A stretch of 64,000 nucleotides of DNA from Gammaproteobacteria bacterium (GTDB taxonomy: Bacteria; Pseudomonadota; Gammaproteobacteria; Eutrophobiales; Eutrophobiaceae): positions 1 through 64,000 of the forward strand of contig WLWS01000003.1 of assembly GCA_012103475.1 (NCBI GenBank), written 5' to 3'. Positions 7,998 through 16,127 of the stretch are shown here, one piece after another. The notes beneath the pieces were generated by a model. It searched no databases. It was not told the origin of the DNA and was given only the letters and a program-made list of their open reading frames with translations. Position numbers and translations under genes: made by a program. Each line of letters starts with the position of its first letter. The first letter of the stretch is position 1.

Positions 7998-9737
7998 CTA
8001 TTCCTTCTCACCATCTTGACTTTGATTAAGTGTCGCCCTGGCGAATCGCTTTTCACGACTGACAGCGGCTTCACGTATGTCCTCAGGCAGATCTGTAGCC
8101 TCAATATAGTATAGCTCAATTGAACGACCAATTCGGCTTTGCGGACTCTGGCGTTTAAGCCAATGATAGCCTTTTTCTGCTTCAAGCGACCACAGGCTGA
8201 CGGCAATCCAGCCGGTGACTGGCTTATCAGGTTCTAATCTGAAATTAACAGGCAAATTATGCTGATCAAGCCTGGCGAAGCCGTTATAAGCAAGTGCCAG
8301 ATAGGGCACATTGCGAGATTGGAGTTCAGCACCCAGTCTGTTTAAATCCTGCCCCCAGTCCAGATCGGCTGTAAGCAGTATATTTTCAGGTTTTTTTCCA
8401 GCCAGGCCATTAAACCAGGCAAGATAGTCCGGATGGGCAGAAAAAGAAGCGCTGCACTGCCACAGCATAAGCAGAAATACCAGCATGCGGTTCAATGAAC
8501 TGAATTTTTTTGTCGTAAGCAGAATTTTCACGGCAAACGATGCCTGAATAATGAGAAGAGGAAATACAATTAATATGTGCCGGACACCAATATTGATGTT
8601 TGCCGACATCGAAAAGAGCAGAATCACCAGAGCCATCAGTCCCGGGCTTGCATAAACCCATGTGCCGTATCGTTGGCCCTGAGTAATAGCAAAGAAAAAG
8701 CCGAACAGAGCCAGAAAAAGTACAGGCAAGGTCGCTTTTACCGCGAGTGCTACGGGGAAATACATCCAGGAACCTTTATTGTGAATTTCTCCGAAGAGAT
8801 AAGAACGATGACCGTATTTATTGTGCTCCAGAACTTCTAGAATCCCGGAAGCAGTATTCGAAATAACAATGGGAATATTGAATTCGAGACTAAGAGCTTG
8901 AGCTGACACATCATGCAGCGGTGGTTTGTCAGTCCAGCCAAAGCCATACACAGCCCATGCAGATAGAAACAGACAAAGAGCTACTATCGGCAACTGAAGG
9001 ATCAGTTTCGTGCCGGGTTGTTCTCTTCTATTAGGTCCGGATAATCTGGGGTAGTGGATTAAAAACCAGCTCGTCAGACAAGCGAGAACGAGAAAAGGTA
9101 AGGCTGATAATTTGGTTTGAGTGGTCAAACCTGCGACCAGACCCAGAGCTGTGGCTCTTAAAATCGTAGGACTCTGTAGCCATCCAGTGAATAGATACAG
9201 GCTCCACATGAGCATAACAACCAGAGGAAGGTCGGTGGTTGCCAGACTGGCGTGAGCGATGATAGCGGGCTGGCTAACTATCATTAAACCGGCAAAGGCG
9301 GCAGCCATGGTACCAAAGGTATGAGCCGACCAGATCCATGTGATGATAAACAACAAAATAAAAAAGGGGATAATGCCTAGCCGGGCAAGAGTTAAGTTTC
9401 GTTGGTAGTCACCGTTTTCATAGAGCAGTCTTGAGCCTTCCTGCCACATGTTACTTTCGCCGTAGGATCTCAGACCGGCCATATAAGGCCCGACAGCGGT
9501 AGCAAGCCGTGCTAAAGGAGGATGTTGCAATTCATATTCGTAAATGCCCAGATCAAGATATTGCATGCCCGCTGCAAGATGAGCAGGTTCATCCCATGTA
9601 TGTGAAAACATCGAATACGTACTTACTATCTGGAGTAAACCGATGCAAAGCAATACTGAAAACAACAGAATGGAAAACGATTTTGAGAGGTACTGGTTTT
9701 CTAATGTCAGCATTCGGTCATTTCGACAAGTAAACAT
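7998..9737 (-). CDS. Dolichyl-phosphate-mannose/ArnT-like (GT39/GT-C) membrane glycosyltransferase
   Basis: 579-residue polytopic inner-membrane protein. The first periplasmic loop carries the acidic pair D49-E50 in WDEPAHLA, followed by HPPLAR, the hallmark of the PMT/ArnT GT-C group, which takes a sugar from a polyprenyl-phosphate donor. About ten hydrophobic segments follow, then a soluble C-terminal region of about 130 residues. Acceptor may be a protein, lipid or glycan. An alternative ATG lies at 9713; neither start has a clear ribosome site. Adjacent genes on the same strand are a TMTC-like protein and a radical SAM enzyme, suggesting one envelope-modification pathway. Confidence 0.8.
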   Translation of the reverse strand: MFTCRNDRMLTLENQYLSKSFSILLFSVLLCIGLLQIVSTYSMFSHTWDEPAHLAAGMQYLDLGIYEYELQHPPLARLATAVGPYMAGLRSYGESNMWQEGSRLLYENGDYQRNLTLARLGIIPFFILLFIITWIWSAHTFGTMAAAFAGLMIVSQPAIIAHASLATTDLPLVVMLMWSLYLFTGWLQSPTILRATALGLVAGLTTQTKLSALPFLVLACLTSWFLIHYPRLSGPNRREQPGTKLILQLPIVALCLFLSAWAVYGFGWTDKPPLHDVSAQALSLEFNIPIVISNTASGILEVLEHNKYGHRSYLFGEIHNKGSWMYFPVALAVKATLPVLFLALFGFFFAITQGQRYGTWVYASPGLMALVILLFSMSANINIGVRHILIVFPLLIIQASFAVKILLTTKKFSSLNRMLVFLLMLWQCSASFSAHPDYLAWFNGLAGKKPENILLTADLDWGQDLNRLGAELQSRNVPYLALAYNGFARLDQHNLPVNFRLEPDKPVTGWIAVSLWSLEAEKGYHWLKRQSPQSRIGRSIELYYIEATDLPEDIREAAVSREKRFARATLNQSQDGEKE

Positions 9738-9793
9738 CGGGTGAGCATTTTTGCATAGACAACTACCCGTCAGACAGACGGTCTATTTATTAT

Positions 9794-11521
9794 TCAGTTT
9801 AGCACAGCAATTCTGTCTTCCAGTTCCTGCAGTCTCTCAGATTGAATATTCCAGATATCAGAAGCTCTGGTCTCTTCCAATAGAATGAAGGCCTTATCTT
9901 TTTGCTCTAATGCGATATAAAGTCTGATCGCACTTATCGATATGTAAGGGTTTTTGGGATTAATTTGTTTAGCAGAGAGAACTAAATCAAGTGCTTTGAG
10001 CAAATCACTCTCTGACAGAATATAGTGCTCGGCGTAAGCCATTATTATTTGTGCTCTGGCGCGTCGCGTCAAACTTGAATTCGCCAAAACAGAATCAAAC
10101 AGGGAACGTAACTCCGTCTGGCTGATATTACATACGCCAAGTTTATTGCAACGCTTTTCAAATCCGGCTATTTGGTTACTGGTGTTGTCTGATAAGGGAA
10201 TCACTCTGAGGCGGGCATTGAGGTTGCCAAGTAATTTTTCGGAAGTGCGCTCTCCGAGTCGACTGTTTAGAACCAGTGCATTCAACAAGCCAGCTACTGA
10301 ATCAGGAGCTAATTTACTGGCACGTTCAAAATTGCTGCGCGCTAAATCAATATACTGCTGGCGTGTCGCCTTCTCTACCGAGTTCAGTGCCAGATCCGCG
10401 TATAATTGACCAAGTGAGTCAATTGATCGGGCTGAGAGAGGATGATGTTGCGCGTTAATTACAATATAGGTGGCAAGATCACGCCAGTTATTTGACTGGA
10501 CATAGGTTTGAAAAGCTACATTTACGGCAAAGAGTGTTATGAATATTCTGCGTAAGGCAAAGTATTTAAGTTTGAGAAAAGGGTGCAGAGCGTAATAAAC
10601 AAGGATGAGTAATATCCAGTAAGCAGGGAAATAGTTACGATGTTCAAATACCAGCTCCAGACTGAGAAAAGTTGACTCCATGCTATGACCGGCGAAAAAC
10701 AATGCGAGGCCTAGGCCAAGCATTGGCGCTTTTTTACGTACCAGTAGAGAAACAAAAACTAAAACTACTATCCCTGCAAGTGCAGGGATAGTAGATAGAG
10801 GTGAGAAGAGCCCTCTCGAGATCACAAAATCATCGTGAAACAGCCCCATAGCGGTAACATCTGGGATCAGAATTAACTTCAGGTAGAAAAAAATTACCCG
10901 CGATTCTGTCAGCAATCTTTCTGAGACGGTGAAATTACGGCGTAGGTATTCGATCGATAGCCATTCCGGGTTCAGTAAAATAAAAAGTAATGCAGCAATT
11001 ACGGACAGACCTATAGGAAAGTAGCAAATCAGCAGTAACTTCCTGTCAATAGCACGTCGAGTAGATAGCTTGAAAATAAAATACTCGATTATTAGAAAGT
11101 AATAGATTAACAGTGCACCGTTTTCTTTACTTAGTATTGCCAAAGGCGTTATGACGAAAAAACCGAGTGCGATTGATAACCTGCCCTGATGCCCTTGTTC
11201 AAGTCTTAATCGACCCCGAATAAAAAATATCAGCCCGAGAAATACAAAGAGGCTTGCGAGACTAGTCATCCGCTGACTTGCATAGATAACGCTCGTAAAA
11301 TTTATCGGGTGCAGGAGCCAGCAAGCAGAAGTGAAAAGACTCACCCAGTAGATGTGAGCTTCAGTCAATGTCTCCTGTATTCTTGAGCCGATTGCGATAA
11401 GGATATAACGCGTAAGAGAGTAAATACAAACGCCATTCAGCAGGTGAATAATCAGATTCCAGAGTTTGAAAGAAAAGGGATCAAGCCCACTGAAGTAGTG
11501 TGTCAGAGCAAAACTGAGCAT
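9794..11521 (-). CDS. TMTC-like multi-spanning TPR protein, C-terminal part (frameshifted)
   Basis: 575 residues starting at an internal methionine. Eight or so membrane segments are followed by a soluble TPR-like region from about 350 to the end. The sequence just upstream of this ATG, in the same frame, reads NLLGRPIS, the conserved lead-in of bacterial TMTC/O-mannosyltransferase-like proteins (usual pattern GRPLSMLSFALN). The true N-terminus, with the FDD motif, is in another frame at 11544-11774. The two together would make an ordinary protein of about 650 residues of the GT-C fold with C-terminal TPRs. So this is a broken gene or a sequence error, not an independent protein. Confidence 0.72.
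   Translation of the reverse strand: MLSFALTHYFSGLDPFSFKLWNLIIHLLNGVCIYSLTRYILIAIGSRIQETLTEAHIYWVSLFTSACWLLHPINFTSVIYASQRMTSLASLFVFLGLIFFIRGRLRLEQGHQGRLSIALGFFVITPLAILSKENGALLIYYFLIIEYFIFKLSTRRAIDRKLLLICYFPIGLSVIAALLFILLNPEWLSIEYLRRNFTVSERLLTESRVIFFYLKLILIPDVTAMGLFHDDFVISRGLFSPLSTIPALAGIVVLVFVSLLVRKKAPMLGLGLALFFAGHSMESTFLSLELVFEHRNYFPAYWILLILVYYALHPFLKLKYFALRRIFITLFAVNVAFQTYVQSNNWRDLATYIVINAQHHPLSARSIDSLGQLYADLALNSVEKATRQQYIDLARSNFERASKLAPDSVAGLLNALVLNSRLGERTSEKLLGNLNARLRVIPLSDNTSNQIAGFEKRCNKLGVCNISQTELRSLFDSVLANSSLTRRARAQIIMAYAEHYILSESDLLKALDLVLSAKQINPKNPYISISAIRLYIALEQKDKAFILLEETRASDIWNIQSERLQELEDRIAVLN
10765..10794. repeat. Perfect 14-bp inverted repeat inside a coding region
   Basis: CTACTATCCCTGCA (10765-10778), spacer AG, then the exact reverse complement (10781-10794). 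It lies within the coding sequence of the TMTC-like protein, in a membrane segment (TIPALAGIVVLV). There is no T-run, so it is not a normal terminator. Confidence 0.9.
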
Positions 11522-11543
11522 GCTGATCGGTCTGCCAAGAAGA

Positions 11544-11774
11544 TTATGTTGAGCCCCGAGAGCCCCCCTGCAACAGGGAACTTATGCTTAGCTCATCAAT
11601 TTGGATATTGTGATTATTGGCAATATAGGGGAAGTCATCAAAAATAAAACCGCTGTTCAAACCCGGGTAATAAACAAGAGTAGTGATAAGCAGAATTAGA
11701 ATTACAGGTAAGCAGGTGAGGATATGTGCAAACCTGCTGCGTATGCTCGCAGGCTGCGCTACCTTTTCAGTCAT
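11544..11774 (-). CDS. TMTC-like protein, N-terminal part (frameshifted)
   Basis: 76 residues: a basic start, one membrane segment (about 18-36) and the loop GFIFDDFPYIANN with D46-D47, the catalytic-type acidic pair of TMTC/PMT-like GT-C proteins. It then runs into a stop in the middle of the loop that normally continues into GRP-x-SMLSFAL. That continuation exists in the next frame, so one base too many (or two too few) lies between about 11541 and 11575. Removing one T in the plus/minus stretch around ACATAAT would give S-T-N-L-L-G-R-P-I-S, a natural join. It begins 43 bases after the SDR stop. Confidence 0.7.
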   Translation of the reverse strand: MTEKVAQPASIRSRFAHILTCLPVILILLITTLVYYPGLNSGFIFDDFPYIANNHNIQIDELSISSLLQGGSRGST

Positions 11775-11817
11775 AGTAATTATCAGTCATTTGGTTAGTC
11801 ATTGCACAGGGACGTGT

Positions 11818-12549
11818 CTAATGTTTGGCGAAACCTCCATCGACATTAAGGGTCTGACCGGTGACAAAGTCACTTTTATCATCAATAAGATATAGCAGGG
11901 TACTGGCAAGGTCTTCCGCTTGCATACGACGTTTGATTGACTGGGATTCTACAACCCAGTCAAATAATCCGCCCGGCCAGCTATTCATCAGATTTTCAGT
12001 TTCAGTCAGACCTGGAGATATAGCATTAATAGTAATACCATCATCGGCGATTTCACCTGCCAGCGAGCGAACCAGACCAATAAGTGCAGCTTTCGAGGCC
12101 ACATAGGGTGTTTGTAGAGGCACGCCATTCCATATTGCTGCTGAAGAGATGACAACGATTCGCCCCCACTTGTTACGGCGAAGGTGCGGCAGGCTCGACT
12201 GGATTGTTGCGAAGATGCCGTCTAGATTAACTCGCATTACCTGGCGCCAGTCATCGCTCGTCACCTTGTCAAAGGGACCTGCAGGATAGATACCCGCATT
12301 GGCCACGACAATATCGATATGCCCGAGATCCTGCACGACTGAATCTATTTTAGATCTCATGGTTGCCAGATCTGAAACATCACAATCAACAGCAATATAT
12401 TCAACACCATGTTGTTTTACTAAGGCTGATGTTTCAATCTGGTCACTTATATCAATGCCAACTACGTTTATTCCGGCTTCAGCCAGAGTCAGGCAAAAAG
12501 ATTTACCTATGCCCCTGGCGGCGGCGGTCACAATAGCGATTTTTTTCAT
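11818..12549 (-). CDS. Short-chain dehydrogenase/reductase (FabG-like)
   Basis: 243-residue classical SDR. The cofactor motif is TAAARGIG (8-15), a variant of TGxxxGIG; the NAG motif is in VANAGIYP (near 85-91). The catalytic Ser (VISSAA), Tyr and Lys (YVASK) follow at their usual spacing. FNVDGGF-type ending (LNVDGGFAKH) is typical of FabG-like enzymes. It would reduce or oxidise a keto/hydroxy substrate with NAD(P)H; which one is not visible. It is in line with the alpha/beta hydrolase upstream (53 bases apart) and the TMTC-like gene downstream. Confidence 0.85.
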   Translation of the reverse strand: MKKIAIVTAAARGIGKSFCLTLAEAGINVVGIDISDQIETSALVKQHGVEYIAVDCDVSDLATMRSKIDSVVQDLGHIDIVVANAGIYPAGPFDKVTSDDWRQVMRVNLDGIFATIQSSLPHLRRNKWGRIVVISSAAIWNGVPLQTPYVASKAALIGLVRSLAGEIADDGITINAISPGLTETENLMNSWPGGLFDWVVESQSIKRRMQAEDLASTLLYLIDDKSDFVTGQTLNVDGGFAKH

Positions 12550-12602
12550 AATATATGTCAGTTCAAAAGTAGAATGATGTTTGCTTTATTTCGATTGAAG
12601 TA

Positions 12603-13397
12603 TCAGGAAGATACTGCTTCTACCAGTGCACGATGAACCTGTTCAGGTTGCTCTGATAACATCATGTGACCGCAATTATCCAGTACTACTAAATTTGAAT
12701 TCGGTAGATTTTCCAGCAAGGGCTTTGCTGTTAATGGCGGAGTCATTTTATCTTCTGAACCTAATATAAGAGTTGTCTTTGCCGTAACTTTCTTTGCGGC
12801 TTTCAGTCCTGATTCATACTCATTGCATGCATTGAGATCAACGAAGAGACGGCCGTTAAGCGAGCGTTCAAGTAATCGTATACTGCTGTTTACAATATTC
12901 AGACCTGCCACGGGATTACCACCGAGTTTAGACCGATAGGCGTGACCAAACAGTGCAATCATATCGACGGCAGCTGGTTTATTTTCCCGGGCAGCATCAA
13001 GAAGCACTTCTCCGACTGGCATTGGGCAGGCTGTCCCGAGCAGGATCAGATTACTTATACTTTCTGTTAACTTTGAGGCGGTTTCAATTGCTACTAAGGA
13101 ACCCAGACTATGACCAATCAAACTTGTATTTTGAAGTCCGGTTTCATTAATGAGCTTTTCTAGCCAACTGGCCAGTTCTTCAACGCTTGCGAGAGCCTGA
13201 CCTGAGGATTTGCCATGTCCCGGTAAATCAACAGCAAGAGTATTAAATCCTGCACGCGCGAAATAGCGATTAAACAATACCCAGATCGTGTGATCCATGC
13301 CCGCACCATGAATAAAAATAAGGGAAGCTTGCTGCTTTTTGTGGGCGACCCCGCCAGAGCTAGCGAAGACGTTTTCGCCGTCTATCGTATAGAACAT
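12603..13397 (-). CDS. Alpha/beta hydrolase
   Basis: 264 residues with the full alpha/beta hydrolase set: oxyanion strand FIHGAGMDH (28-36), nucleophile elbow GHSLG (serine near 96), acid in ILGSEDKMTPP and the histidine in NCGHMMLSEQP near the C-terminus. No signal peptide, so it is cytosolic. Substrate is not predictable; relatives include esterases, dehalogenases and C-C hydrolases. It lies 18 bases after the metY-like gene and is probably co-transcribed with it. Confidence 0.85.
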   Translation of the reverse strand: MFYTIDGENVFASSGGVAHKKQQASLIFIHGAGMDHTIWVLFNRYFARAGFNTLAVDLPGHGKSSGQALASVEELASWLEKLINETGLQNTSLIGHSLGSLVAIETASKLTESISNLILLGTACPMPVGEVLLDAARENKPAAVDMIALFGHAYRSKLGGNPVAGLNIVNSSIRLLERSLNGRLFVDLNACNEYESGLKAAKKVTAKTTLILGSEDKMTPPLTAKPLLENLPNSNLVVLDNCGHMMLSEQPEQVHRALVEAVSS

Positions 13398-13415
13398 GTT
13401 TTTTTCTTCTTATTT

Positions 13416-14702
13416 CTATGAACGATAAAGAGCACGATTTAAATCATCTATCAGGTCTTCGTGATCCTCTATACCTATCGATAAGCGTACAAGTCCTTCC
13501 GAAATACCTGCGTCTTTCAAAGCCTGGGCGTCCATGCGAGCGTGAGTCGTAGAAGCCGGATGAATCACCAGTGATTTTGCATCACCGACATTAGCCAGAT
13601 GAGAAAATAACTGCAATGACTCTATAAACTTCTGGCCAGCGCCTCGACCACCTTTCAACTCAAAACTGAACACGGCTCCGCAGCCTTTCGGCATCAACGA
13701 TGCCGCGAGTTCTTTATTCGGGTGGCTTTCGATTTCAGGATAATTGATAAATTCCACAGCCTGATTATCTGTGAGTGCAGAAATAATTGCTCTGGTATTG
13801 CTGACGTGTTTTTCCATTCTTACCGACAGCGTTTCGATTCCCTGTAGCAGGTAAAAAGCGTTGCCAGGGCTCAAGGCTGCACCAAAATCACGCAAACCTT
13901 CTCGTCTGGCACGTATTGAAAACGCGGCAGGTCCGAAGTCCTCGCTGAAATCCATATCGTGAAAACCCGCATAGGGCTCACTCATAGTGGGAAATTTCCC
14001 TGAGGCATCCCAATCGAATTTGCCGGAATCGATTACAACACCGCCAACCGCTATGCCGTGTCCGCCCATAAATTTGGTTAACGAATGTACGACGATATCG
14101 GCGCCATGATCAAAGGGCTTGAGCAGGTAGGGCGTGGTTAAAGTAGAGTCGAGCATGAGCGGCAGCTTATTTTGATGGGCGATGTCTGCAAGCCGCGCTA
14201 TATCTACAACTTCACAGCGCGGGTTACCGATAGTCTCGGCGTAAACCAAACGGGTATTTGCCTGAATGGCATCAGCAAAAGCTTCAGGTTGATTTGGATC
14301 GACGAAGGTAGTGTGAATACCGAAACGGGGCAATGTGTAGGCCAGCAGGTTGTGTGTACCACCATACAGAGCATGGGAGGCAACGATATGTGCGCCTTCG
14401 CCCATTAAAGTACAGATAGCCAGATGAATCGCTGCCATACCACTGGCCGTTGCAACCGCGCCGACTCCGCCTTCCAGACCGGCTACTCGCTCTTCCAGTA
14501 CGGCTACCGTCGGATTGGATATTCTGGAATAGACGTGTCCCGATCGGGCAATATTAAAGAGCGAAGCTGCATGCTGGCTTTCATCAAAGACAAAGGATGT
14601 CGATTGATAAATAGGGGCGGCTCTGGCTCCTGTGACAGGATCAGGTTGTTGTCCTCCGTGTAAACTCAGAGTGTCAAAACCAGGGTACTTTGATGATGAC
14701 AT
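13416..14702 (-). CDS. metY: O-acetyl/O-succinylhomoserine sulfhydrylase (MetY/MetZ type)
   Basis: PLP-dependent Cys/Met-metabolism enzyme of 428 residues, the length of MetY (MetZ is nearer 400). The Schiff-base lysine is K210 in HSLTKFMGGHG; SGMAAIHLA and LYGGTHNLL bind the cofactor phosphate region; ETIGNP is the usual MetY signature. It makes homocysteine from O-acetylhomoserine and sulfide (direct sulfhydrylation). Start: AAGGAG at 14709-14714 sits 6 bases before the ATG at 14702, better than the TTG one codon upstream. It is the first gene of the long minus-strand run and faces the TonB operon across 640 bases. Confidence 0.88.
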   Translation of the reverse strand: MSSSKYPGFDTLSLHGGQQPDPVTGARAAPIYQSTSFVFDESQHAASLFNIARSGHVYSRISNPTVAVLEERVAGLEGGVGAVATASGMAAIHLAICTLMGEGAHIVASHALYGGTHNLLAYTLPRFGIHTTFVDPNQPEAFADAIQANTRLVYAETIGNPRCEVVDIARLADIAHQNKLPLMLDSTLTTPYLLKPFDHGADIVVHSLTKFMGGHGIAVGGVVIDSGKFDWDASGKFPTMSEPYAGFHDMDFSEDFGPAAFSIRARREGLRDFGAALSPGNAFYLLQGIETLSVRMEKHVSNTRAIISALTDNQAVEFINYPEIESHPNKELAASLMPKGCGAVFSFELKGGRGAGQKFIESLQLFSHLANVGDAKSLVIHPASTTHARMDAQALKDAGISEGLVRLSIGIEDHEDLIDDLNRALYRS

Positions 14703-14705
14703 CAA

Positions 14706-15341
14706 GAACTCCTTATAAGTTAGTAAATAATCAAAGCTAGGCTAGAGCTTGTCATTCTATTATCAATTACTACAGACCTGCAGTGTTACCTTAACTACAA
14801 TCCGAAAGCGAATAAAAATTTGGAAAAAATGATGTTCAGTTAATCAATTTGGGATGTTAATTTCTTGACGCACTGCAACAATAAATTAGCGGTTGTGCCC
14901 GAATGGACAATACTGTTAACTTAAGCCTGACGGTGTCCTTTCAGCTTGGAGTGGACGGACGTTTTACGGAGGAATACAGTAGATTTCCGGATTGCACTTG
15001 TCAGTTCGGCAACGTAGAATGCCTCCCTCGCCACGCGAGACACGCTGTTTAGTAAGAGCTGTAAGAGAATTCTAAAGGTTCTTGATTGTGAAAGATGATG
15101 GGGTCGGATTGATGTTGAAAATTTGTAGCAGTATTTCAGAACATTTGACCTGCACCGCTTGTCACAATCCCCCGCACCTTGTGAATTTCAGATTCATCTA
15201 GCTCCTACGATGTTAAAAATATAAAAATAAATTAAGGAAGCAGTTGGTTTTGTTGACTACGTGGTATAAGTTTTTCGCCAGTGAAAAACATTGGACAATC
15301 AAATATTTCTAATCAAACGCCATTAAAGGTGGAGGGTTGTT
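14706..15341. other. Divergent intergenic region, about 640 bases
   Basis: No gene, tRNA or known riboswitch was recognised. It must hold the promoters of the metY unit (minus) and the TonB-system operon (plus). A hairpin with 7-bp arms (GTTTTTC 15270-15276, GAAAAAC 15283-15289, loop GCCAGT) lies in the presumed leader of the TonB operon, about 50 bases before its first start codon. I saw no convincing Fur box or paired -35/-10 hexamers. The stretch 14880-15060 is less AT-rich than its flanks and unexplained. Confidence 0.5.
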
Positions 15342-16127
15342 TTGCATATGGAAAATCTAAAAGTGTTTCTAACAATTAAACGTTCGCTGTTGCTGGCTGC
15401 AATGCTTGGCATTAGTGCAACGTCGATGGCGGCCGACAAAGTCGACGCTGCGGTTGATGGTGGCGTTAAACGGGCCGAAGCGAATAAGGTTGCTCAGGAG
15501 AGGGTGAACAGCATATCTGCTTCGACCGATAAACTTATTTCCAAGTACAAGCGCGAGCTTAAAGTCATTGAAGGTCTTAAGGTCTACAATGAACTTTTCC
15601 GAAGCCAGATTGCTGCTCAGGAAAGGAGAAAGCAGAAGCTGGCCAACGCTATTGCTGAAAATGCGGTTGTTGAACGACAGATTTTCCCCCTGATGCTTAA
15701 TATGGTCGACGCGCTTGAGCAATTCATCAGGCTGGACATTCCATTTCACTCCGAAGAACGTCAGGAACGAGTTGCTAAATTGAAAGCAACGATTGGTGAT
15801 GCTGAGGTAATCGGGGCCGAGAAATTGAGAAAGGTTTATGAGGCTTATCAGATTGAAACCGATTTCGGAGGTAATCTGGATACATACAGACAGGTGGTTG
15901 AGATCAACGGGCAGCAGCAGGAAGTCAGTGTCCTGAGATTCGGCCGTGTCTCACTGGTCTATCAATCAGACGATGGTAAGCACAACGCGATGTGGGATAA
16001 CAAAGCGCGCAAGTGGGTTGACCTTGATGCCACTGAATACCGAAACCATATAAAGAAAGGTCTGAAAATTGCCAGCAAGCAGATCGCCCCTGAACTTTTT
16101 ATCCTGCCTGTTAGTGCTGCGGAGTGA
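15342..16127 (+). CDS. DUF3450 periplasmic protein of the TonB-energising operon
   Basis: 261 residues. An N-terminal signal peptide ends near MAADK; the mature part is a long coiled coil (to about residue 120) and a small C-terminal globular region, as in the DUF3450 family. These genes occur as the first member of TtpC-ExbB-ExbD-TonB operons in marine gammaproteobacteria; the role is unknown but probably links the periplasmic domain of TtpC to the complex. GGAGGG at 15331-15336 is 5 bases before a TTG (15342) and 11 before ATG (15348); either may be used. The stop overlaps the next start. Confidence 0.82.
   Translation: MHMENLKVFLTIKRSLLLAAMLGISATSMAADKVDAAVDGGVKRAEANKVAQERVNSISASTDKLISKYKRELKVIEGLKVYNELFRSQIAAQERRKQKLANAIAENAVVERQIFPLMLNMVDALEQFIRLDIPFHSEERQERVAKLKATIGDAEVIGAEKLRKVYEAYQIETDFGGNLDTYRQVVEINGQQQEVSVLRFGRVSLVYQSDDGKHNAMWDNKARKWVDLDATEYRNHIKKGLKIASKQIAPELFILPVSAAE

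Noticed and set aside
14706..15341. SAM or other riboswitch before metY
   Set aside because: No conserved SAM-box elements found by eye; the ribosome site of metY lies close to its start with no evident terminator hairpin.
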